From: Aulostomus chinensis
Lineage: Eukaryota; Chordata; Actinopteri; Syngnathiformes; Aulostomidae
Assembly: GCA_037954235.1 (NCBI GenBank)
Contig: JBBMOA010000001.1
Location: forward strand, 62,001-126,000
Direction: 5' to 3'
Length of the DNA stretch: 64,000 nt
The translations under genes were made by a program, and so were the position numbers. The notes beneath the pieces were generated by a model. It worked only from the letters and a program-made list of their open reading frames with translations. It searched no databases and had not been told where the DNA came from. Every line of letters starts with the position of its first letter. Position 1 is the first letter of the stretch. This document shows, piece by piece, positions 21,825 to 32,022 of the stretch.

Positions 21825-22255
21825 AACTGAAGGAACCTTTAAAACTGAGAAGTTGGACAGAAAGCAGTATTTTGGTGGAATGAACCTTTAAAACTATAAA
21901 TTAGAAAGTATTTTGGTGGAATGAACCTTTAAAACTATAAATTAGAAAGTATTTTGGTGGAACGAACCTTTAAAACTGTAAATTAGAAAGTATTTTGGTG
22001 GAATGAACCTTTAAAACTATAAATTTGAAAGTATTTTGGTGGAATGAACCTTTAAAACTATAAATTAGAAAGTATTTTGGTGGAATGAACCTTTAAAACT
22101 ATAAATTAGAAAGTATTTTGGTGGAATGAACCTTTAAAACTATAACTTGTTTGAAAGTATTTTGGAGGAATTGGAATAATCCTTTTATACAGTTGTCAGA
22201 AATTAAAGGACAGGAAGTAGTATTTTGGTGGAATAAACCTTTAATACTGTAGTTC
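21825..22255 (+). repeat. 41-bp minisatellite
   Basis: Unit starts at 21868, 21909, 21950 and onward are exactly 41 bp apart. The unit runs TATTTTGGTGGAATGAACCT then TTAAAACTATAAATTAGAAAG. About seven well-matched copies run to 22160, with degraded copies on both edges (from about 21825 and to 22255). Internal copies differ at only one or two bases, which indicates recent homogenisation. Confidence 0.93.
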
Positions 22256-22283
22256 GAAAGGAGTAATTTGCTATCATCTAATT

Positions 22284-22359
22284 CGATAGGTGGCGCTGTC
22301 ACCAAAAAACAAAAGTTCCAGAACTGCATTTTATCATCCAATTCAGTAGGTGGTGCTGT
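22284..22359 (+). promoter_or_regulatory. Two CTCF-like motifs, 60 bp apart
   Basis: CGATAGGTGGCGCTGT (22284-22299) and CAGTAGGTGGTGCTGT (22344-22359) sit in two copies of a short phrase TATCATC.AATTC, so the site itself has been tandemly duplicated. The second matches the CTCF core apart from one base. Confidence 0.35.
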
Positions 22360-22463
22360 GGGGTCCTGGAACTGCAGCTCTCTGGTGCTGCAGGATCTCC
22401 TCTTGAAAAGCCTCACAGTTCAGAGTCATTCCAGAATCTAGGAGCAGAAACCAAAGTCTCCTA

Positions 22464-22545
22464 CGACGAGGATGGGATTGGAACCCACGCCTGCAGAGCT
22501 CAATGGATCAGCAGTCCATCACCTTAACCACTCGGCCACCTCGTC
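22464..22545 (-). tRNA. tRNA-Ser (anticodon GCT), decayed copy
   Basis: On the minus strand the 82-nt sequence starts GACGAGGTGGCCGAGTGG and ends CCTCGTCG, so the acceptor stem pairs perfectly. The loop is CTGCTGA (GCT anticodon). The B box reads GGTTCCAATCC: the near-invariant G of TTCGA is C, which should weaken TFIIIC binding and T-loop folding. It is the inverted partner of 15339-15420. Confidence 0.8.
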
Positions 22546-22843
22546 TCCTGACCACCATGATGTGCTGCTTTCTCTGAGCCTTTGAAACAGCTGAACTCTT
22601 TGGAGCCCATTTGTCAGAAATGGACCCAGCAGGAGCCACTGAACACAACTCTGACATCATCAGGCTTCTTCCCAGCAGCTTGGTGCTCCAGAAGGAAGAA
22701 TCCAGACCATCGGTACATCATCAGAGTGAACACCAGCTGATGTTGACCAGTTTAACAAGCCTTTGACTGCTAAATGACATCCAAGCTCAGATTCTCTTGT
22801 CCTGGTAGAACAAGTCAGTGTTGAAGAAGATGAGAGCACCAGT

Positions 22844-22915
22844 CTCTTTCATCCAATGCTGGAACAGCGTTAGACTGAAGGTCTGAAGGTCCCTGGTCTG
22901 GTCCAGGTTTCAACA
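22844..22915 (+). pseudogene. tRNA-Phe(GAA) remnant
   Basis: The anticodon arm GCGTTAGACTGAAGGTCTGA and AGGTCCCTGG are clear. The T arm (TCTGGTCCAGG) lacks the GTTCGA core and one base, and the D arm is lost. It is not functional. Confidence 0.7.
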
Positions 22916-23109
22916 GGGGACCAGCACCAGCCAGCATTTAAATGTGGACAGCAGTGGAGGTGAAGCCCACATCAAGGAAACAAGCCTCCTATCACTGTCC
23001 TGTGCTGAGTTTCTTTAAAAAATGTGAGACAACCTCAAGAGTTTCTGTTTCCTGTGTTGGATTTTGCCTCAGAGAATCAGAGCCAATCAGAAGCTTGTTG
23101 GTCTTGGAT

Positions 23110-23235
23110 GCTGGTCATCAGGAGCAATGAGGGGCTCAGTGTCTTGCTCAAGGACACTTCAACATGGTCACCAGCTGAAGTGAGAACTGAACCAGCAACT
23201 CTGCTCGACGGCCACTCTTCCTCCAGGCCGTGCCC
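23110..23235 (-). mobile_element. SINE fragment (family as at 17695)
   Basis: The reverse complement shares the phrase TGACCATGTTGAAGTGTCCT followed by TGAGCAAGACACTGAGCCCC with the element at 17695-17955. Only its 5' half is present. Confidence 0.5.
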
Positions 23236-23457
23236 CCCTAACCTGAATCATCATGATGTCATTATTTGTTGCTTTAATTCACCAAATGTGTGACGTGGTG
23301 AGTTTGTCAGGAGTTTAAAGACCAAAGTTGTGAACACACAGAGAAGTAAACCTGTCAAAGCTGCTTCACTTGATGAGTGAAACTGAGGAACTGATAGAAG
23401 AGCAACAAAGAAAATGGAGTCAGAAGGTCGTCTTCTTCACTGCTCAGTCACAACACT

Positions 23458-23500
<43 letters not shown>
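23458..23500. repeat. (AC)n microsatellite
   Basis: A pure dinucleotide tract of about 43 bp. Confidence 0.97.
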
Positions 23501-23503
<3 letters not shown>

Positions 23504-23597
23504 TAGTTTGTCTTTGAGAGAGGACAAAAATATTTGACTGTGCTGACATGAACTTTCATTGTCTAATTTCAGTCTCCTACAAAAGTGTGTGAATGTG

Positions 23598-23679
23598 GTC
23601 GTTGTGGCCGAGTGGTGAAGGCGATGGACTAGAAATCCATTGGGGTCTCCCTGCTCAGGTTGGAGTCCTGCCAACAACG
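23598..23679 (+). pseudogene. tRNA-Ser(AGA)-like gene, probably inactive
   Basis: The 82-nt class II fold has a good A box (TGGCCGAGTGG), loop CTAGAAA with AGA at 23631-23633, and a long variable arm. The B box reads GGTTGGAGTCC instead of GGTTCGAATCC, and acceptor position 3 is a C-A mismatch. Both changes predict loss of function. A close relative carrying the same B-box change lies at 26283, so the lesion came before their duplication. Confidence 0.75.
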
Positions 23680-23940
23680 TTGAACTGTTGACAATTTAAA
23701 TTTGACTCATTTTTCCTCCACACTGTCCTTCATCACAGCATTTAACATCAGGACTGCTCCCAGATCAGCTCCATGACCTCATCCCTGCACCAGAGTCCCG
23801 CCCAAGTTCATCAAAAACGGCCAAGCATAAATATATAACATGTATATAATGTGAACACACCTGTACAGGTGCGTTAACGTGCTTAATAATAGAGAATGAG
23901 TGAAGGGTTTGTTCAGAGTGGAGTGCAGTACCACAGTCAG

Positions 23941-23956
23941 GCCAGCAGGTGGGGCT
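23941..23956 (+). promoter_or_regulatory. CTCF-like motif
   Basis: GCCAGCAGGTGGGGCT fits the CTCF core with one deviation. A weaker sequence (CCAGCAGAGGTCGTG) lies 60 bp on. Confidence 0.3.
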
Positions 23957-24294
23957 TTCATTGGTGCTGTCTACCTAATTGCGGTGTCTGTGCTCTGCCA
24001 GCAGAGGTCGTGCTTCCCCACCAATCTTCTAGGGTGTCTGAGTGGTGCCGCCATGTTTAGGTCGTAGCAGGAGGACGTAGGTTGGTACTTGGCAGTTCGG
24101 ACGTAGCGAAAGTCATGTTATGAATGGAGGGCTGAGTTGGAGCAGAGGGGGCAGGATCCTGGGGGTGGACTGTCTTTAGGGGGCTGAGGTGTCTGGTGGT
24201 CTTGGTGGACCCTCTGCATCTCAAGCTGAGACCACAGAGTCCTGTGTTCTTGAGTCATTGTCTATAGTCTCTGTTGTTGGAGAGCTCAGTGTGG

Positions 24295-24366
24295 TCCCTG
24301 ATGGTCTAGTGGCTAGGATTTGGCGCTCTCACCGCCGCGGCCGGGGTTCGATTCCCGGTCAGGCAA
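24295..24366 (+). tRNA. tRNA-Glu (anticodon CTC)
   Basis: The 72-nt sequence matches eukaryotic tRNA-Glu closely: TCCCTGATGGTCTAGTGGCT, loop CTCTCAC with CTC at 24328-24330, and a B box GGTTCGATTCC. Departures are a C2-C71 acceptor mismatch (TCAGGCA where TCAGGGA would pair) and one T-stem mismatch. Promoter boxes are intact, so it may be transcribed. Confidence 0.9.
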
Positions 24367-24604
24367 TGAGTTATTTAGAGGTTGAGGGAGAGGTGATCAG
24401 GTGGTCCACATGATGGTGGAGGTGATGAACTGTGAATCCATCATGGCTCCACTCTCACCCCCATTGTAGTGTTCTTGGTTCACTCTGCCATGGCCCCATG
24501 TTGAAGGGTGACTGTCTCATTCAGGTCCAACCCTTTGTTAGACTCTATTAAGTCACTGACTCCTGCAAGGACAAACTGTAATCCTCCTTAGTAGCTTTGG
24601 TCAT

Positions 24605-24725
24605 TGATGATCTGCAATGGTTCGTGGGGGTGGAGCCTATCCCAGCAGCCCTCAGGTGAGGGGCGGGGTTTATCCTGGACAGGTCACCAGTCCATGGCAG
24701 GGCCAACACATAGAGACAGATTGAT
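24605..24725 (-). mobile_element. SINE fragment (family as at 16105)
   Basis: GGGGGTGGAGCCTATCCCAG, GGGCGGGGTTTATCCTGGAC and GCCAACACATAGAGACAGA match the body of the 16105-16478 element in the same orientation. The head and the end are missing. Confidence 0.6.
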
Positions 24726-24784
24726 TATAAAAATGTTCATCCCCAGTTTGAAGTTAGAGACAGGATTTAAGTGTGGAAGGTTTT

Positions 24785-25020
24785 TGTCTTCAATTTATTC
24801 TGAGTGTTGTAAACTGTTTCTAACAAACTCTACTGTTCAACAGTCAAAATGTTTTCTAACCAAGCTGAATGCTCTCATATACTTTTTAAAGTTGAGTTTC
24901 TCTCACGTCCTCCTGAGATCAAAGACAGAATTCTAGGTACAAATAAATACACTATCAAAGCCCTGATGACATCATCATCAATTCTGACTTTGATCTGGAG
25001 GCTCTTGCTTTCTTGCTTCA
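24785..25020 (-). repeat. Dispersed repeat, inverted partner of 481-705
   Basis: The matching phrases run in reverse order and orientation relative to 481-705 (for example GAGATCAAAGACAGAATTCT and CTGATGACATCATC). No coding potential is visible. Confidence 0.55.
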
Positions 25021-25058
25021 AATAAAAAACGTTGTTCCAGGGAAAAGTCTGCGCATAA

Positions 25059-25128
25059 ACACACACACACACGCACACACACACACACACACGCACACGC
25101 ACACACACACACACACATACACACACAG
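25059..25128. repeat. (AC)n microsatellite with GC interruptions
   Basis: A CA tract of about 70 bp interrupted by four CG steps and one TA step. Confidence 0.95.
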
Positions 25129-25129
25129 C

Positions 25130-26280
25130 CTGTCTTCAGTATAAAATGGTCTGTCACGTTCTCTCACGTTGGAAGATTTCTCTGACTCCATTGTGAATAC
25201 AGAGATTCTTCATCTGCCACCTGAGTCTTGATCCACTGATTCCTCTGATCCACCTCTTTCTGCTCCAACAAGGCTGACATGGATCAGGTGGGTCCATGTC
25301 ATCCAATCAGGAGGTTTCTCCTCTCAGTTAATTTTCTTCATCCCAGTTTAGATTGATTCTTCTCAGCCTGATGAAGGAGCATCTGATCAGGTGTTTGGCT
25401 GCTTGTTGGTTGTAATTCCATAGATTTTAATCTCAGATGTTATAGAATTAATAAGAACATCTTAAAGACCTTTGTCCAACACTTGAAACTCACCTGTCTG
25501 TCCAGGCCCAACTGGCCTTTGGTAGTGAGGTGGTGGATGCATGTGAATGAAATGAGGCTGGTGTTGCTGTGAGGAGCCACTAGAGGGAGACACCTGTCGT
25601 TCCTCCCAGCTGACAATGAGGCTTCACAGCTGCATTTGAAGCTGTCCTTTATTGGTCCCAACTGTCTTGAGCTCAGGGGCCAAACTCACCAACAACACTT
25701 CCTCCTGGTCATGTGGTCTGTTTGTCAGGAGATTCCCAATCCAAAGTTGTTGACACACAAGAGAAGAAAACACGTCAAAGTTTGTTCATTTTTATGAATC
25801 AAACTGAAAATGAACAGAAGAGTGACGATGAAAATAGATTCAAAAATAAAGAATAATCATGAATAATTAATAAATGCTCAGAATTTACTGGCATTTGACT
25901 TCATTTTGTGGTTAATCAGTCGATGAAAGAGGAACATATATATTCTATACATGTGATGTACGTACGTGGCTGTGGACAAAAGCGTCTGCTCAATGAAATT
26001 GTAGGATTGTAGACTTCTATAAATGTATAATATAATTGTAGAAATGCTCTCTGTCACCACCCCCAACGTCTGTGCCAGGGTCTCTGGCCAGTGGTCAATG
26101 GCTCCTATCACCTGCCCAGGATGGATCCAGCTTGCTTGTCTTTGTAATTCTGCACTTATTAGAGACCTGGAAACAAAGGAATGCTGAAAAAGAGAAAATA
26201 GGACCTCACACAAATGGGCTTGTGACAGAAATTAAGATCATTTTGTGAATATCCATCCTCTTCAAATGTGTGTGTGAATG
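25130..26280. other. Intergenic; part is a diverged duplicate of 23280-23600
   Basis: The stretch 25720-25830 (TTTGTCAGGAG, CCAAAGTTGTTGACACACA, AGAGAAGAAAACACGTCAAAG) resembles 23305-23420 in the same orientation, and the DNA just before the tRNA-Ser-like gene at 26283 resembles that before 23598. So the Ser(AGA)-like locus was duplicated directly with its flank. A CTCF-like motif (GCCACTAGAGGGAGACA) lies at 25576-25592. Confidence 0.5.
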
Positions 26281-26282
26281 TG

Positions 26283-26363
26283 GTCGTTGAGGCTGAGTGG
26301 TGAAGGCGATGGACTAGAAATCCATTGGGGTGTCCCTGCTCAGGTTGGAGTCCTGCAGCAACG
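26283..26363 (+). pseudogene. tRNA-Ser(AGA)-like pseudogene, second copy
   Basis: The 81-nt sequence is close to 23598-23679, with the same GGTTGGAGTCC B-box lesion. It has extra damage: A box GGCTGAGTGG and a one-base loss before the acceptor 3' strand. Loop CTAGAAA is kept. Confidence 0.8.
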
Positions 26364-26559
26364 TTAAGCTGTTGATGTTCTATGTCAGGGTGAACGTCCT
26401 ACCTGTGCCTGATTCAGTGTGGTGGCTCACACCTGAATTTATCCAAACTAGCGAACTTCTTAACGCCAATCTACACAGTTTGAATCATCAAAACCTCAAA
26501 CTGCAGTAAGAATTTTCAATTCTCTCATCCACAACAATCCTCATCAATAAAATCTGGAA

Positions 26560-26870
26560 GAAGGAACCGCAGAAAGTCTGCAGGAGAACGTAGACGAGTG
26601 CTGCCACCGACCCGTCGTGGGGAGGACCGGTAACGTGGCGACCCCACTTCCCAAAAGAAGCCGACCGTCCAGCGCACCCTCATCACCCAATAAGGACCTC
26701 GGGGACATCCTGGACTCAATTGACAGGAAACTAACAAGTTCCGATGCTGGACTCTCTCGTGGAAATCCTCCACAAAGAGCCTCCATGAGTCTCTGGGACT
26801 CAGCCAGCAAAAGGTGGCTTCACTGGCCGCTAAAAATCAAGCCCTTCAAGCCTCCAGCCTCCCATCACTG
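26560..26870 (+). pseudogene. Possible LINE ORF1-like coiled-coil fragment
   Basis: The plus frames read DLGDILDSIDRKLTSSDAGL and then, shifted, SLGLSQQKVASLAAKNQAL, a heptad-like pattern such as seen in ORF1 proteins of L1/Tx1-type elements. It is preceded by a basic stretch (KRSRPSSAPSS). The frame is broken at about 26755. The match is to a general pattern, so the identification is tentative. Confidence 0.35.
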
Positions 26871-27114
26871 TTTCCTCCCTCTCAAATATGTATCCTGAAA
26901 TATGGATTTGAGTCTTTAGATGCTGTAACGTCCAAAGATCATATTCTTATTGACCCTCCCCCTTCTTTGTTCCACCATGGAAAGAGGAGAACTCTATTCT
27001 AGTTTAGTGGATGAACATAGAGGGACTACACCTGGATCTCTGTGTTTAACAAACAATTGAGTTAAACATCAGGAGTCATGAGTTTGCTCAAAACTATTGA
27101 CTTGGAGTGAGTTC

Positions 27115-27385
27115 AGTGAGTTCATAGCCAACAATTCTCCATCAGCCAGCACATCCTGCAAAAGCAATGATGACAATTTTCCTTTTAAAAAGCAGGGACG
27201 TTGCGCAGATCCAGGATCAGTGGGAACGGCTGTTTGCTTTAAATGGTTGGGGAAAGAGTCGATTTATTGTCGAGTCAATGTTATTTATATTGTGCCACAT
27301 CACAACAAAAGTTCTCTCAAGACACTTGACAGGTAGAGCAGGTCCAGAACCACACTCCTTCAATGAATTCACGTATGTGAAGATA
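27115..27385 (-). mobile_element. Rearranged L2-type LINE 3' end
   Basis: Two blocks of the L2 3' end are present but in the wrong order compared with 28325-28530. The internal block (CCAACAATTCTCCATCAGCC to GATCCAGGATCAGTGGG, 27128-27225) precedes the terminal block (TTATTTATATTGTGCCACAT to CTCCTTCAATGAATTC, 27280-27370). Either two truncated insertions sit side by side or the copy has rearranged. Confidence 0.6.
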
Positions 27386-27758
27386 TTCAACTGATGTGAC
27401 AAATTCTCATGACAATGAGTCCAGAGAACCTGTCAGCGTTGACATTCCCCTGGTGGCAGTGAAGTCATGTCAACGGACCTGGGGCCTGTAGTTGGTGTCC
27501 ATCCTTGATATCCTCACAAACAGGTCATCAAACTTGGCCCTCGTCAGCTTGAAGGACAGCTGGAAACGGCCTTCGTCCAGGCACAGTTCTTGGAGAAAGT
27601 GAGTTAAGAAATTAGAGTTCCAAGAAGCTTCTTCAGTTCGTTCAGTTTGGTCCTGGAGAACTGTTCAATGTGTCAGGACTTCAGAAGCTCCAATCCTCTC
27701 TAAGGTCCAGTGAGAGTGGAAGAGATTATAAATGAGAGAAGCAGGGCCCTCCCTCAGA

Positions 27759-27831
27759 ACTGAACCAGCTCAGTTGGGAGAGCCTTAGACTGAAGATCTA
27801 AAGGTCCCTGGTCCGATCCCAGGTTTCAGCA
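27759..27831 (+). tRNA. tRNA-Phe (anticodon GAA), with acceptor-stem damage
   Basis: The 73-nt sequence has a standard D arm (AGCTCAGTTGGGAGAG), anticodon stem TTAGA/TCTAA and loop CTGAAGA with GAA at 27792-27794. The T arm is CCTGGTCCGATCCCAGG, with TCCGATC in place of TTCGATC. Acceptor positions 1 and 7 are mismatched (ACTGAAC against TTTCAGC), and position 8 is C, not T. It is much better kept than the Phe remnants at 14984 and 22844, but function is doubtful. Confidence 0.75.
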
Positions 27832-28074
27832 GAGGAGCAGCATTGACTTTACTTTCCAGTGGAGGAACTGCAGACATGAAGGAAACGAACATCTTGTCCT
27901 GTGCCTTCTTGTGACATTCAGGACATTTTTGGAGCCTCTTGTTGGATTTTGCCACAGAGAATCAGAGCCAATCAAAAGCCTGGTGGACTTTAACATGGAG
28001 GACTGAACAAGTCAAGAAAGCATCAGTTTGACCTTCACAGGTGTTTCTGTTCCTGTCTCAATGCTGTAGAAAGA

Positions 28075-28147
28075 GCCTGAGGAGCTCAGACGGTAGAGCA
28101 TCAGACTTTTAATCTGAGGGTCCAGGGTTCAAGTCCCTGTTCAGGTG
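28075..28147 (+). tRNA. tRNA-Lys (anticodon TTT)
   Basis: The 73-nt sequence has acceptor GCCTGAG pairing completely with TTCAGGT (two G-T wobbles), loop CTTTTAA with TTT at 28108-28110 and a perfect B box GGTTCAAGTCC. The one oddity is G at the usually invariant position 8, in the A box (GAGCTCAGACGG). It lies 243 bp after tRNA-Phe in the same direction and is probably functional. Confidence 0.9.
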
Positions 28148-28324
28148 CTGTGGAGGTTCCAGTGTTTGACAACATGGTACTGGATGAAGTTTAGTGTTGA
28201 ACAAACTGTCATCATCAAAAGTAGAAGTGTTCTTGTCTTGCCACTGTGAGACTGTTGCTAGAAAAGTGACCAACAATAATTTCATGTGGCATGCAATTAA
28301 CAAAAGACCATAAATAACACTGGT

Positions 28325-28532
28325 CAAGTTAATTTTATTTGTATTGCGCCAAATCACAACAAAGTTCTCTCCTGACTCTTCACTAGTAGAGCAGGTCCAG
28401 CACCAAACTCCTTCAATGAACCTCCACCCAACAATTCTCCATCAGCAGCACATCCTGCAAAAGTGGTGATGAAAACCTTCCTTTTAACAGGCAGGAACGT
28501 CGAGCAGATCCAGGATCAGTGGGGACGAGGTT
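28325..28532 (-). mobile_element. L2-type LINE 3' end, abutting the satellite
   Basis: The reverse complement matches 19040-19245 along its length: CTGATCCTGGATCTGCTCGA, CCTGCCTGTTAAAAGGAAGG, GGAGTTTGGTGCTGGACCTG, then the tail. It is 5'-truncated at about 28532. The satellite begins within ~15 bp of this truncation point. Confidence 0.75.
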
Positions 28533-28547
28533 ACAAACAAAGGTACC

Positions 28548-31323
28548 TCAAAACCTCAAAATAATGCTACAGTGATGTCGGAAGAGTTGCTAATAACCTC
28601 AAAATAATGCTACAATGATGTTGTAAAAATTGCTAATGAACTCAAAATGATGCTAACATTAATGTAGTGAAAGTTTCGAATAACCTCAAAGTGATGCTGA
28701 CAGTAATGTAGTAAGAGTTGCTACCAACCTCAAAATAATGCGACAGTGATGTCAGAAAAATTGCTAATGATCTCAAAATGATGCGACAGTGATTTAGTAA
28801 GAATTGCTAATGAACTAAAAAAGATGCTAAATGTAATGTAGAAAGTGTTTCGAACGACCTCAAAGTGATGCTGACAGTCATGTAGTAAGAGTTGCTTCGA
28901 ACCTCAAAATAATGCGACAGTGATGTTGGAAGAATTGCAAATGAACTCAAAATGATGCTGACAGTCATGTAGTAAGAATTGCTAATAAACTCAAAATGAT
29001 GCTAACAGTAATGTAGTGATAGTTGCTCATGATCTCAAAGTGATGCTGACAGAAATGTAGTAAAGTGTTTCGAACAGCCTCAAAGTGATGCTGACAGTCG
29101 TGTAGTAAGAGTTGGTACGAACCTCAAAATAATGCGACAGTAATGTAGTAAAAGTTGCTAAGAACCTCAAAATATTGCGACAGTGATGTCGGAAGAATTG
29201 CTAATGAACTCAATTTAATGCTACAGTGATGTCGTGAGAATTGCTCAACAACTCAAAATGATGCTAACAGTAATGTAGTGATAGTTGCCAATAAACTCAA
29301 AGTGATGCTGACAGTAATGTAGAAAGAGTTGCTACGAACCTCAAAATAACGTGACAGTGATGTCGGAAGAATTGCTAATGATGTCAAAATGATGCGACAG
29401 TGATGTAGTAAAAGTTGCTACGAACCTCAAAATATTGCGACAGTGATGTTGGAAGAATTGCTAATGAACTCAAGATGATGCTAACAGTAATGTAGTGATA
29501 GTTGCGAAGAAACTCAGTGATGCTTACAGTAATGTAGTAAGAGTTTCGAACAACCTCAAAGTGATGCTGAGAGTCATTTAGTAAGAGTTGCTAATGAACT
29601 CAGTTCAGTGCTACAGTGATTTCGTGAGAATTGCTCAACTACTCAAAATGATGCTAACAGTAATGTAGTGATAGTTGCTAATAAACTCAAAGTGATGCTG
29701 AGAGTAATGTAGTAAGAGTTGCTAGGAACCTTAAAATAATGCAACAATAATGTAGTAAGAGTTGCTACGAACCTCAAAATAATGTGACAGTGATGTCGGA
29801 AGAATTGCTAATGATGTCAAAATAATGCGACAGTAATGTAGTAAGAGTTGCTACGAACCTCAAAATATTGCGACAGTGATGTCGGAAGAATTGCAAATGA
29901 ACTCAAGATGATGCTAACAGTAATGGAGTGAAACTTTCGAATAACCTCAAAGTGATGCTGACAGTCATGTAGTAAGTGTTGCTACGAACCTCAAAATAAT
30001 GCGACAGTAATGTAGTAAAAGTTGCTACGAACCTCAAAATATTGCAACAGTGATGTCGGAAGAATTGCTAATGAACTCAAGATGATGCTAACAGTAATGT
30101 AGTGATAGTTGCTAAGAAACTCAGTGATGCTTACAGTAATGTCGTAAGAGTTTCGAACAACCTCAAAGTGATGCTGACAGTCATGTAGTAAGAGTTGCTA
30201 ATGAACTCAATTTAATGCTACAGTGATGTCGTGAGAATTGCTCAACAACTCAAAATGATGCTAACAGTAATGTAGTGATAGTTGCTAATAAACTCAAAGT
30301 GATGCTGACATTAATGTAGAAAGAGTTGCTAGGAACCTTAAAATAATGCAACAATAATGTAGTAAGAGTTGCTACGAACCTCAAAATAATGTGACAGTGA
30401 TGTCGGAAGAATTGCTAATGATGTCAAAATGATGCGACAGTGATGTAGTAGGAATTGCTAATGAACTCAAAATGATGATAACAGTAATGGAGTGAAACTT
30501 TCGAATAACCTCAAAGTGATGCTGACAGTCATTTAGTAAGAGTTGCTAATGAACTCAATTTAATGCTACAGTGATGTCGTGAGAAATGCTCAACAACTCA
30601 AAATGATGCTAACAGTAATGTAGTGATAGTTGCTAATAAACTCAAAGTGATGCTGACAGTAATGTAGTAAGAGTTGCTACGAACCTTAAAATAATGCAAC
30701 AATAATGTAGTAAGAGTTGCTACGAACCTCAAAATATTGCGAAAGTGATGTCGGAAGAATTGCTAATGAACTCAAGATGATGCTAACATTAATGGAGTGA
30801 AACTTTCGAATAACCTCAAAGTGATGCTGACAGTCATGTAGTAAGTGTTGCTACGAACCTCAAAATAATGCGACAGTAATGTAGTAAAAGTTGCTACGAA
30901 CCTCAAAATATTGCGACAGTGATGTCGAAAGAATTCCTAATGAACTCAACATGATGCTAACAGTAATGTAGTGATAGTTGCTAAGAAACTCAGTGATGCT
31001 TACAGTAATGTAGTAAGAGTTTCGAACAACCTCAAAGTGATGCTGACAGTCATTTAGTAAGAGTTGCTAATGCACTCAATTCAATGCTACAGTGATGTCG
31101 TGAGAATTGCTCATAAACTCAAAATGATGCTAACAGTAATGTAGTGATAGTTGCTAATAAACTCAAAGTGATGCTGACAGTAATGTAGTAAGAGTTGCTA
31201 CGAACCTCAAAATAGTGTGACAATTATGTCAGAAGAATTGCTAATGAACTCAAGATGATGCTAAAGGTAATGGAGTGAAACTTTCGAATAACCGGAAGAA
31301 TTGCTAATGAACTCAAAATGATG
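28548..31323 (+). repeat. Satellite array, left arm part 1, subfamily A (42-44-bp monomers)
   Basis: Tandem monomers run head to tail with no interruptions. A typical 44-bp unit is CTCAAAATGATGCTAACAGT then AATGTAGTGATAGTTGCTAATAAA. Other monomer types end in ATGTCGGAAGAATTGCTAAT, TAAGAGTTGCTACGAAC or AGTTTCGAATAAC. A one-base difference (GCTAACAG against GCGACAG) makes 43-bp units, and CTCAGTGATGCTTACAG marks a shorter 42-bp type. The unit length is not a multiple of three and stops are frequent, so it is noncoding. Here + means the orientation with CTCAAAATGATG on the plus strand. Confidence 0.97.
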
Positions 31324-32022
31324 TTCATGAGCAATTCTTCCGACATCACTGTCGCAATATTTTGAGGTTCGTAGCAACACTTACTACATGACTGTCAGCA
31401 TCACTTTGAGGTCATTCGAAAGTTTCACTCCATTAATGTTAGCATCATCTTGAGTTCATTAGCAATTCTTCCGACATCACTTTCGCAATATTTTGAGGTT
31501 CGTAGCAACTCTTACTACATTACTGTCAGCATCACTTTGAGTTTATTAGCAACTATCACTACATTACTGTTAGCATCATTTTGAGTTGTTGAGCAATTCT
31601 CACGACATCACTGTAGCATTAAATTGTGTTCATTAGCAACTCTTACTAAATGACTGTCAGCATCACTTTGAGGTTATTCGAAAGTTTCACTCCATTACTG
31701 TTATCATCATTTTGAGTTCATTAGCAATTCTTACTACATCACTGTCGCATCATTTTGACATCATTAGCAATTCTTCTGACATCACTGTCACATTATTTTG
31801 AGGTTCGTAGCAACTTTTACTACATTACTGTCGCATTATTTTGAGGTTCGTAGCAACACTTACTACATGACTGTCAGCATCACTTTGAGGTTATTCGAAA
31901 GTTTCACTCCATTACTGTTAGAATCATCTTGAGTTCATTAGCAATTCTTCCGACATCACTGTCGCAATATTTTGAGGTTCGTAGCAACTCTTACTACATT
32001 ATTGTTGCATTATTTTAAGGTT
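31324..32022 (-). repeat. Inverted satellite block inside the left arm
   Basis: The same subfamily runs in the opposite orientation for about 699 bp. Its reverse complement shares private variants with 30340-30900 (GATGATAACAGTAATGGAGT, GCGAAAGTGATGTCGG, GCTAACATTAATGGAG), so it is an inverted duplicate of nearby array DNA. Confidence 0.93.

Larger units (their letters stand above)
22464..23105 (+). repeat. Segmental duplicate of the tRNA Ser/Phe locus (inverted partner 14720-15420)
   Basis: This is an inverted homologue of 14720-15420. In this version the tRNA-Ser is on the minus strand and the Phe remnant on the plus strand, so the ancestral unit had divergently transcribed Ser and Phe genes about 300 bp apart. 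Confidence 0.85.
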
